This document shows, in pieces, positions 36,289-46,511 of a stretch of 47,859 nucleotides of DNA. The notes under the pieces were generated by a model that was not told where the DNA came from, ran no database searches, and saw only the letters and a list, made by a program, of their open reading frames with translations. Each line of letters begins with the position of its first letter. Positions within the stretch are counted from its first letter, which is position 1. The position numbers and the translations under genes are program-made. This DNA is from Pelargonium x hortorum. Its lineage: Eukaryota > Streptophyta > Magnoliopsida > Geraniales > Geraniaceae. The DNA lies in the NCBI GenBank assembly GCA_036897525.1, contig JAYMTJ010000076.1, positions 1-47,859 on the forward strand, in the 5' to 3' direction.

Positions 36289-36582
36289 AACAGAATAAAG
36301 GGCTCCGGTCTTACTTTTTTGGGCACGAACAGTGGCACTTTTAGCATAACGGCTTCTAGTTAGTATAGGACTCCCTTTTAGAGCGTTGTAAAGACTCCTT
36401 GCGAGGTTACTAGCGCTTTACTACAAGTCCTTTTATAAGACCTAATTCAGTTCTGGCTTAGTGTACTCTTACAAAAGAAGAAGACTAAGACCCGCTAAGT
36501 TAACGGGAAATCTGAAGTCTGTCTTAAAATTAGACTCTAAAATAAAGTAGTTTCTATTCTAACAGTTATGACCATATAACAC

Positions 36583-36611
36583 ATAAATAAATAAAGAAAT
36601 AAATAAATAAA
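36583..36611 (+). repeat. imperfect (ATAA)n microsatellite
   Basis: ATAA units are broken once by AAAGAAAT. It is a simple sequence repeat like the one at 34077. Confidence 0.85.
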
Positions 36612-37709
36612 GTAAGAAAACTCACTAGGCAGCGAAATGGTCTTCAGAAGTTGGTAATAAAAAACGCATTTCAGAGTCCTTATCGAGGTTATTCTGCTCT
36701 AAATTTTATAGTATAGAATACTGAGTTTTCTGTAGGGTACTTACATCACTATTACAAGAGTCTTCGGGTATCCAGTTACAAAAGCGGGAATGGGAGGGCT
36801 CCCTTTTAAAATATTTGATATTTTTTATTTTATTCCATATACAGGCAGTGTCCCCAAAATAGCCAATAAGTGAAGACGTTCTGCGAGAGTTTTCTTCAGC
36901 GAGTAAAGTAATTGAAAATTAATCCATAAATTAACATTCAGGCAATTCTATTACTCTTTTCAGTACATCTCCATATGGATCCCCTTTTTTACCGATTCTG
37001 ACTTTGCTCCAAAATCTGTATTATTACTTTTGAAAGTAAGAGGGGCCTATAAGTAGAAATCTACGCCCACCCCAGTGAAACCTCTGCACGCTACTCTATA
37101 CTGGAAAAGGGCTTTCATATCTAATAATTTAGAGCTCAAACTCTGCCATCAAAAAGTATACTAGATAAAACTCTATAGCTTACTAAATAGACTAAGAGGG
37201 CCCTGTTAAGCATATGTAGGAAAGCGGAGTTCCCAGTTGTTTATGCCTTACCTTGTAGTAGTACGTGTTAAAAAAAACGAAGTAACTTTATACAAGAATC
37301 CTCATTTGTGGGAATAAATGCAGTGAATCTTGCTTCCAACGGGTGATACTCGTATCGAAAATCCTGGGCTTTTACAGAGATTTGCAGGGAATAGAGGTTA
37401 TACTCATAACAAAAAAAGTCTAGGAATATACCTACCTTTTTTTTAATAAGGTAAGTGCGGGTTTCCATAGGGCTTATAAGAAATTTCCGAGTAATAGTAA
37501 GTCGAGCTCTTAAGAGTATAATAGTTAAGAAAAGGTTAGGTATTTTAAGATACTGATACAGAAACACCAAAGTAAGAAGTAGATTAGTGAAAGTTCTGCT
37601 TTTAGGGCTGGGAGTTTCCATTTAGTTAGAGCCTTTAACTAAGTAAAAGGGGTCATTAGTGGAGAGAGAACCTCAAATATTATAACGAGGAACCGTAGGG
37701 CTCAAAAAA

Positions 37710-37720
37710 GAGGACTCCTC
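37710..37720. repeat. odd palindrome GAGGACTCCTC
   Basis: Five-base arms surround a single C. The core GGACTCC is the most common and most strand-biased form of the family in the window. Confidence 0.5.
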
Positions 37721-39553
37721 TATATAGGAAAGGGTAATACAAAATAGCTATTATTAGACTAACTCTAATCAAGTACATTACATTAGCTAACTGAACTGGG
37801 AAACCTTAGAGTAATAAAACAGGCGCGAATCGGCAAGTATAGCTAACACTAGAAGAATAGAACTCTGTTTACAAAACACGGACTAGAAACCAATTTATTA
37901 TTGGGATTTACCTTAGGTTTCGATTCACTTCTCTTTCAGGAAACTCTTTTTATATTCCCTATGAAGTCTTTCTGAACTATCTAGAACCGGAACTTAATAC
38001 AATAAAGGAAAACTTTCAATAAAAGCTTGTTCTGAAACTACCCTACTATATATAAAATATCCTTCCCCTTAATAGAATAAGCTCTAAAAAAAGGCACATT
38101 TCTGCTCTTGACTGAGAAGCTGGACCTGGTTGTTTCTATTCTCTAGTTATTACATTACTAAGCGACTAAAAACTTATAAAACTGGGGAAGATATAGTGAA
38201 CCTTGTTTAGAAAAGATGGTTTACAGACCGCAAAGCACAGTTATCCTTTTAAATTGACTTGCCGCCAGCTTGAGATATAGAGTTATTCTATACTTTAAGC
38301 GCTACTTGGGGATAATTCCTCTTGTGCTTTAGTTTATCAATTAATAAGGGTAGAGCCTTAGAGAATAAATAACTGAGTACGTCCATCTTACCGACTGAAA
38401 GGTACTGAAGGAGGTTAACTCATTCTAGTTTAAGGAATATGTATACCGTACACTAGATATCCCGTTATGACTTGTTAATTCTTCTGACTTATGGCTTACT
38501 CTTTGTTTTGTTATATTTAGTAAATCCCTAAAGGGTAGATCTACTTTCGATTATTACTGTATTTAATACTATAGAGTTACTTTTACTTTTAGTGCTTTAA
38601 ACAACCTAAGTTTTGGAATAGAAATCCTTGTATAACCTAACACGGGCGCCCGGGGCTTTCCTAAGAAAGAGTGTGAAAAGAAACTCGTCTTATATTAACT
38701 ATCCGCTATTAAACAAAGCAAAACTAGCAAGCAGCTATATAAGGGTTTCTTTAACTAAACCAGGGCAATCCTCATAGCGAGAAGTACTTTTCGATACAAG
38801 CTCCACAGGAATTTTTGTTGGGAAAGTAAAGTAGTAAGGGGCAGCCCGAATAAGGAACCTCCAAGATACTCGAATTCAGAGTTTATAGAATCTTAATTGA
38901 TATTGAAACGAAATGAATTTCCTGTCTTTAATAAGCTCTAAATTAACTTCTAAGTTCTATCTTCTTAATTATTAGCAAACAAAGGGTTCCCTTTAAATAA
39001 ATTCCTAAAAAATTGGCATAAAAAAACGGCTTTGAGACCTAGAAAAAAATCCCGTTTGAGCGATACTAGATAAGTTTTTTTAATTATATTGTGTATTGTG
39101 TAAGTGCCCATTACGAATTGTCTTAAAGTTCTTGACTAGTATTTCAACTACACTGTGCACTAAAAACAAGGCGACTCTTAGTTCCTCCATTACTTCAAAA
39201 AAAGTTCCTGGGTTAAGTTAAGTGGTATAAAACTCCTTTGACAGCTTTACCGTTGTAGGAGGAATACTGGCTAGCAGTTAGTTTTTTTGCAATAGAATCT
39301 CTAAGGGTTTTTCCTTTTTTTAAGCTTGAAGTATATAGCTGTATCGAGAAACTTCTCTGAAGAGCTTTTTCTGAGTTTGCTTATAGTTAAGGGCCTCAAT
39401 TAGCTTAAGCTGGAGTTAGTTTTACCCCATAAAGAGAAAGCAATTGTAGACAAATTTAGGACTCCCTTTCTATTTATAATAGGAGGAATAGGGCTTTTTA
39501 GAGAAACCCAAGCCTAAGAACACTTGCCTAAAAGGACTTTGTGCAGTTAAACC

Positions 39554-39575
39554 TGCAAGCAGTAGGACTTGAACC
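39554..39575 (-). tRNA. orphan tRNA 3' end
   Basis: On the minus strand GG-TTCAAGT-CCTAC-TGCTTGC-A gives a T loop, the 3' T-stem strand, a seven-base acceptor strand and a discriminator A. The 5' T-stem strand should read GTAGG but only GG is present, preceded by eleven T residues and, further upstream, AAAGGAAAGTC. No nearby strand complementary to the acceptor (GCAAGCA) belongs to a tRNA 5' half. The amino acid is unknown. The break point in the T stem differs from the anticodon-arm breaks of the 5' halves. Confidence 0.4.
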
Positions 39576-41582
39576 AAAAAAAAAAAGACTTTCCTTTAAT
39601 TAGGATTTTATAATACACTTACTTAAGTCTATTAATAAAAAAGTAAGAAACTAAGGGTTAGTAGCTTATACTTTATATAGTAAACTATTAAGACTAGGTA
39701 TCATTGCAGTAATAATCCTTTTGGGGGCTCCCTATAGGGAAAGGGTTGGGGGCTCCCTATAGGGAAAGGGTCTAAATCGCCGGTCTTTTTTAGTCAGGTA
39801 GTATGAGATCACTCTAAGGCAACCGATAGAGTCTTAGCTCTTGGAGGTTTGGAAAGTTTTCTCTATTGCATTTCCAAATTCATAGGTTTTTTATTCTGAC
39901 TTACGTGCTCGGCGTCAACTAAATCCCGTTCAGAACTTTCAGAATTTAGAATAAACCGGGGTGTATGATTGATTGATTAACAAGGTAATGAGGTATAAGT
40001 GGAGCAAATGACATTAGAACAGGAATTCCAAAACACTAAATTCTTCCATTCGTTAATTAACCAAGGACTTTGCAAATACCTAAGAAGTCGGAAATTAAAA
40101 AACTAGACAAGAATCTTGTTTTTGAGTAGTACAAGCAAACACTTCTATTCTATATAAGTATCCCGCATTTTTTTAAACTTATTATACAGCAAGGACAGAT
40201 GAAAGCACTCACAAGAAACCCAATAAAGTGAATTTAACTATGAGTCATCGCCCTAAGAGATTGCAAGAAGGTCCCTTTCTCAAAAGTATATTTGCGGGAT
40301 TCTTGACTATCTCAAAGCCACCTATCGCTTATATCGGTGTATGAACCCGCTCTCTCTAGGAAAAGCTTGCTAATCACTAATCTATTTTCCTGCAAATATG
40401 GGAGCTGCTCTTCAACCCTAGTTCTGTATCCCACAAAAAAAGGATCCTTAATTCAATATACTTTGAACAAAGCACTACGAAAACTTTAACAATAAAATCG
40501 GAACTTACTGATAGAATCTTAACAAACACAGCATTCCTGGATTTCCACCATTGCCATAACTTTTGTTTAGGCCCTTCTCAATTACACAAAAAATAATAAG
40601 AAAATTCTTGTCTACGCCATTATCTATCTAAGGTGCTTTCTTGTATGTATTATTAGTTCGATCTTGAATTTTTTATTTTATTCTTAATACTAAAAAAAGT
40701 CCTATTCCTATAAAGCAAAGCTCTTAACTTAAATCAATCAAAGGGCTCTAGTTTAGTTTAGTACAACAGTCTACGGATCACAAGCATTTTTTCAAGCAGC
40801 CAGAAATAGGATACAAAAAGAAACTCTTTTTTTTTTAATAAAAATCCATAGTAAGTAAAGTACATATCTAATTCTTCAACTTCCTCTTTTAGCGCTGTTT
40901 TCTCCTAAGGAGATCCCGCAGTTGGTATGGTAATTCTCTGAAAGGGGATGCGCCCTGTGTCTGGCATAAATAACGAGGAGTTTTTTATTATTATTTACTC
41001 TCGCGGAGTAGAGAGGGTTTAAGATAAAAAATCTTAGTAGCAAGTCCCTGGGTCTTTTTTTATTAAGGGTTAGCTAACTAAGCGGGCCATTCTAAGTCTA
41101 TGTAAGTAAGTCTACTAAAGGCCTAGAGTTCTATTAGATTAGAATAGCTAGCCAGTTAAAGTAAATAAGAACTAAACATAAAGTAACCCAAAAGTTATAA
41201 GTTGTGTTTAGAGTCGCTAATAGCCCATTTTATTTACCTCAGCGCCCTTTGCCAAACCTTGTTAGGTTAGGATTCCTTCTTTGTTAATCCTTATCATAGA
41301 GCGGTTTAAAACTTCCAGGTGTCAAGGATTCTTGCTATTTTCAAAGGTTTGTACTCAGATTTCCCACTTTTCCTAACGAGAAGTTATCCTTAACAAACTC
41401 GTAGGGTATCTGCTTTCTATATATCGGTATATGGGGTTGTACTTATAAGTATCCTAACCCTAAACTTGTCAAATTCCCCTTTTAGATTCGAGTTGAGATT
41501 CTTCCTTAAAGGAAATAGATTGAAAAAAGGGTACTCGACTAAGATTGGTATAACACGATCGAGAATATATAAAATATTTGTA
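39576..41582. other. gene-free run-rich DNA with a tandem duplication
   Basis: Apart from the 25-bp duplication at 39721-39770 there is no distinct feature; A/T runs and GG...CC cores are frequent. Confidence 0.55.
39721..39770 (+). repeat. 25-bp tandem duplication with nested palindrome
   Basis: Two identical 25-base units lie head to tail at 39721-39745 and 39746-39770. Each contains GGGGGCTCCC and the perfect palindrome CCCTATAGGG. The identity implies recent duplication, and the unit is a palindromic element of the type seen elsewhere, so this could be a fresh copy. Confidence 0.95.
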
Positions 41583-41649
41583 GTTTGTGGGATTAGAACC
41601 TATGCTTTTCGAAAAAAAAACCTAAGGCTAGCTCAGCTAGACCAATACC
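41583..41649 (-). tRNA. very degenerate tRNA-like region
   Basis: On the minus strand a D-arm-like GGTCTAGCTGAGCTAGCC is followed about 40 bases later by ATAGG-TTCTAAT-CCCAC, resembling a T arm with two of five pairs mismatched. Order and spacing fit a tRNA, but a nine-base T run fills the anticodon region and no acceptor stem forms. It overlaps a 72-codon plus-strand frame, which I take to be an artefact. Confidence 0.2.
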
Positions 41650-41652
41650 TTT

Positions 41653-43216
41653 ACTTGCAACTAAAAAACTCTTGGTTTAATTAAAGAAAACAGTATCCTA
41701 TAGAAAAGTTGTAAAATCGAATCTCTCTAGTTCTTTCTTATAATCTTAAAATGAAAGAAAACTTAGAAATGAAAATCCCGTATATTGTGTTAAATAGCTA
41801 CATTGAAAGCTAAACACTCTGGGCTATACCATCACGTCAAATTAGTCACATTTTATGCCATTTCTATACCATTTCCAGCTAAAGCTGCCTAGTCGGCAAA
41901 GAACGGAATACAGAATACAGAGAATCTAATCCTTACTTCAAGTTCTTGATGCACAGTCCTAAATAGATTCTCTAGTTTAAGATAGATACAATAGAATAGA
42001 GAGAATAGAGGCAATTCAGGTTGAATTGTATTAGTTCTGTAAGCGGGTCTGTATAGCTATAACCAGTGCAGTAGCTAAAGCAAAGGTGTAATACACGGAT
42101 TCTTTAGAATCAAACTCTAATAACACACGAATGGAAAGTCCTAAGCTAGCAGTATCCTTTATAACATCCTACTAAGGCTTTGAAAATCCCTACTAAGATA
42201 GTAACTCTTAGCTCCGAAACCCACCACTCTTTGCTAACCCGATCGAGTAACCTGTCTATTTAGGTATTGGACTGGACGTCTTGAGCTAACTATAAAACCA
42301 CTCACTTGCTAATTGTCCAAATACTATCAACTGCTGTCGAACTCTAAATACAACTCAACCAAGGTTCCCTCTTGACCTATAATCAATCCCTGTCTTATCC
42401 TGCCGAAAGTCAATTCCAAATGAAATCCCCAGTCAATAGTAGTAACCAACTGAAACCTTAACCTAACTAACTGTGGAATCCATTCAACTCATAACAACCA
42501 ACCAACCTTTGAACCTTTACTCTTACCATCTCTCCTAGGAAGTCTAGTCAATCAAAGATACATAAGAATATAGAATCAACCCTATCTCAAGGAAAGAACT
42601 CTCTGAATGGGTATTCTTTTGGAACCTAGGTAACGACTGCCTGTTGAATGGCAAGAAGACTTGTAACCCAGTTTAGGAGTTTAAAGACACAGCTAAGAAA
42701 CTCTAGTCGAGAGGACTGACCGATATATCTGTAATGGACACTACAAGGAAGTTAATAAAAATCCTTTGAAGGACTTTGTTATTTATATGGTAGTAAAGGA
42801 AATAAGAATAAGGGTATCTTTACCTAGGGAATCCCTACTTAACTCAATATCCCTTGAATGCTTTACCTCAGTCAACTTGAAATTCTAACTAATCCTAAAC
42901 CCTAACTTATAATAACCAATCTAGTCATAGCTATCCTTTTCATGTACTTTATGAGTAGAACCCTATCGAAATGATAGAGACATAAGATAAGAGAATCTGA
43001 ATCATGGTGTGTCCTAAGGAACACTCTCAATGCCAAATGAAAGCTCCGGAGGAAACCTTGTATTCTACTCTTCATGTACTATCTTAGCTGTGTATGTAAG
43101 TCACACTCTTCCTAGCTAATTCAAATGCTTGCTTCTTAGCTGTCAATTGCCAAGTCCTTATAACATACCTAAGAAAGAAGTCAACTCTATCTAAAGCTAG
43201 TCAATTGAGTAAAAGC
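41653..43216. other. run-poor island 3 (1.56 kb)
   Basis: Only one A/T run reaches five bases (at about 42757); the island ends at an eight-T run at about 43219. The plus strand is rich in A and C, strongest at 42.3-42.56 kb, so its minus strand resembles the G/T-leaning plus strand of the island at 26.84 kb. There is no frame of 60 codons and no rRNA or tRNA signature. Confidence 0.55.
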
Positions 43217-43468
43217 CTTTTTTTTAATCCTTCTGTGCCTCTTTAGGGGTGCCTTGCCGCTGAGATATACAGCAACTACTAAAAAAAAGCTATAATATGT
43301 TGTAAATATATTAGACTATATCAACTTTCGGAACACCTGAGACAATGTGCTTACTTAGGAGGCGATTACGAAAATAGTCGGGGTAGGTATTTGAGTTAGA
43401 AGAGGACTAAAAGACTCTGCTAGGACAGGACACAACCTGATAGGTAAGCAGTATATCCACGAAATTTC

Positions 43469-43487
43469 TTCACTTAAGTTAAGTGAA
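43469..43487. repeat. 19-nt perfect odd palindrome, 9-bp arms
   Basis: TTCACTTAAGTTAAGTGAA has nine-base arms around a single G. It is the longest perfect palindrome I found. It lacks the GG/CC core but shares the single-base centre; such a site could be bound by a dimeric protein. Confidence 0.6.
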
Positions 43488-46462
43488 ACTTAATATAGAT
43501 TCTTGTTAAGGCAGAAATTCCCTTTTATACTATATAACAAAATTCTTTTAGCTATGAAAAGTAAGGACCTTAAGCTTCTAAATATCCTATAAAACCTTCT
43601 TACTGTTTAGTTCCGAAAATCTTGTAAATGAAAATAAAGACTCCGGATTGCCTCTTTTAAGTAAGACTTCATCTACATAGAGTCTCTCCTAGAAGTCTGT
43701 AATTTCAAAAGCTAAAGGATTGCCTAGATGGAATATTTACCACTTTGTGCAGTCAATTTCTTGACCCCTGCTTGTTTGTTATTAGGTATAATTTCAAGTT
43801 ATTGGCTAAGCTCTGGGGTTACCCAATTTGCATTCTTCTAAGTTTTTGGGCTTTATGAGATCTCAGATAAACGGGTATCCATTCAAGAAAGGCGCTTAAA
43901 TGAAAGGGTTGTTTTAGTCTTGAGAGATAGATAGGGGCTTGCCTTAGTCTTCTATTCTTATCTAAATTTGGTCTTTCATATATAGTTTTTTCCATAAGAA
44001 TATATCGGATTTGTTTCATACGGTAGCTTTTTATCTTAGCTGCGAAACACTTCGCAGTAATCAAAATTTAGAAAGTGATATTTGTGGCGGTATCTGAGAT
44101 ATCCTCTTGTACTTGAAACAGTATTCATAGGTATAGCTACGAAGAGATACTTTTCAAAATTTCCTTTTTATTTTAAAAGAAGAATACCTCTTGCCCTATA
44201 ACAATACCAAACAAAATATCCAGCCTTTTCAAACTAACTTGAATACCCAAAAGAATAATAAGGCACTAAACTATATATACTATCTAGCTCTATCTATATC
44301 CGGTAATCTATAAACACTCATTTGACAAAAATTCTAACAACAGACCTGTAAAACTCAGCGGAACCTAACCTGTTTCTAAATACTCTAAATACCTAATAAA
44401 GTATCCAATAAACTGGACCTTACTTGACTGAATTATCCTCTTGTAGTCTTTGCAGCCGCAGCTATAGTGTTAATGGGATTCCTTGTCTTTTGTACGGGAT
44501 ATCAAGTACTCGTTTACCACGGAGTTAGTTTTATATGGGTATATAAAGTTTTGACTATTCATTAAGTAGCTAAGATATAATAAATAAAGTGAAAGTAGTT
44601 TCCTCTTATTCCTTGCTTTATCATTAGCAGTGGTAAGCTTAGATAGGAGAGTACATCCTTTGACTGAAACGCTGTGAAGGAGGGAAATGCTTTATAGTAC
44701 TGACCTACTTAGCTTAGAAATTCCAGGATTATAAAATAAACCAAAGAATAGGAAAACCCTTTACTAGTAAATATTAATTTCAAAATGCACAAATTCAATG
44801 GAACCCTACATTTAATGCTTTATCATAATTCCTTAAATTCTCTCTATTCTGGATACTAAAACAAACAGTACTAGAAGAAAGCAAACTCCCTTTTGTTAAT
44901 GAGTTAGAGTTCTAGAGATGCTATCTGGTTAATTAAAAAATAATGAACTTTTGTATTCCTTGAAACTAATTAACCACTAAGAGAATTACATTTGACTTAG
45001 CTAAACTTTTTTTTTTACAAGTCCACGGGATAACTGAAGTAATAAGAGCAAACCTATTTTGTCAACTGGCTATTTTATCTAAGCTATTTAGAGTTCGACT
45101 TCTCGGTGAAGGAGAGGCAATAAGGTCCAAGCCTACAAAACTCCCAAATTATCCCCTATGTGCCCCTAGATGAAAGTAGGAGCCCCTTATAACCAAGTAT
45201 ATATTTTCACTTTAGTTGTGTAACAGGTTACTCTAGCAAATACAAGGTAATCCCTTAAGGAGATCCGAATCTATCAAACAAGAATGAATTAAGTCATATT
45301 TGAGTATGTTTCCGCTGGGTCTTTCATTTTTTACATATGCAGCTCTTTTTGATTCATTGATTCAGGTGAAAGCTAGTATAACTATTCAGGATTTCGCGCT
45401 TTTAGTACGCCTATATTGCTCAAGCACTTTGTAAAAAAGAACTTTTAACCTCCAACCCCTACTGTCTTACTATAAGCCTTACTTTTCCGTTTCTATTTAT
45501 ATAATATAGTTTTTAGGTCCAGATCGCAGGATTGTAACTTAAACTAAGCCGCTTCTATCTACTACAAAACCCGCCTGGGGTAGAAAAGGAGCTTACAAAA
45601 TTCAGTAATAACTTGTTTTAATAAGGGTCCCCCTAGTTAGAAGCTCAAAATACTATGAAGTCGAAGGAAAAGTCTTAATAAATTGACCTATTTTACCCCT
45701 TTGAAATAAACTTTGAAAGTTTTTTTTGCAGAAAGTAACAAACAGTACTTACCACCTTGTTTATTATCCTGGAGTTCAGAGTACTTCATATAAAGGTGGC
45801 GTCTCAAACGAGTCGACAAGTAAGAGGGCCCTAACCGCTAAGAATGTGTTAGAAGTACCTAACTCGGGGCGTTTAATCTTGACAAGGAACTCTTGTTTAA
45901 GGGACCTGTAGTTTTTTTTTGAATAGGGACCTGATTCTGGGCTGTCGAGAAGGAGTTTTCTTGTAGGATATTTTGAAACTGAAAAGCTTGCTTTAGAGCT
46001 AGAGACACTTCTGATTGTAGTGTTTTGTTATATAGTATCTGGCACAGCCGCTGCCTTTACACTAAACAGTAAATAGGGAGAGGTCGTTTTTCCTCAATTA
46101 TCTTTCTAGCTTATTTCTTGTTGAATATGAAAAATCCGGATATGCAAAGGGTTTAACTTAGAGTAGGATACAAAGAGCTAGAGTTTTTTTTTTACAGGGT
46201 AGGTCGTAAGTTATATACTAAAGCCGGTTATTAAGCAAGGGAGGAGGTAGTGGCATAGATTAACAGATTTTAGACAAGTGCAATTCCCAGAGGTTTAATA
46301 GTTTGCCTTAGAGCCCTAGTCTTTCGGAATTTCAAGATGTGCTAAGGTTTTGAGTGTGTAAAAAGAAACTGAAATCAAACTAAAAGTCCTCCTTCTTCTG
46401 CTAGAAAATCTTAGGGAGTAGCCTGTATTCTTTTTATTATAAAGAACGTTTCCAGGTTTTTT

Positions 46463-46475
46463 GCATGCTACATGC
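46463..46475. repeat. inverted repeat GCATG-CTA-CATGC
   Basis: Exact 5-bp stem around CTA, 17 bases before the hairpin at 46493. Confidence 0.4.
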
Positions 46476-46492
46476 GCTATAAGGAGACCCGT

Positions 46493-46511
46493 TTAATAAG
46501 GAGCTTATTAA
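46493..46511. repeat. 8-bp hairpin TTAATAAG-GAG-CTTATTAA
   Basis: A perfect 8-bp stem with a three-base loop. Its TAATAA/TTATTA arms match those of the 20516 hairpin, supporting a shared family with A/T outer arms. Confidence 0.55.

Larger units (their letters stand above)
36289..39553. other. gene-free run-rich DNA
   Basis: The longest frame of the whole window (117 codons, 37268-37621, minus) lies here. It shows no membrane pattern or motif that I recognise and sits in sequence with no sign of coding bias, so I do not call it. An imperfect ATAA repeat occupies 36583-36611. GAGGACTCCTC at 37710-37720 and GGGCGCCC at 38644-38651 are clean palindromes. Confidence 0.55.

Noticed and set aside
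37268-37621. 117-codon minus-strand open frame, longest in the window
   Set aside because: No recognisable domain, no supporting neighbour, and a length expected by chance in AT-rich DNA of this size.
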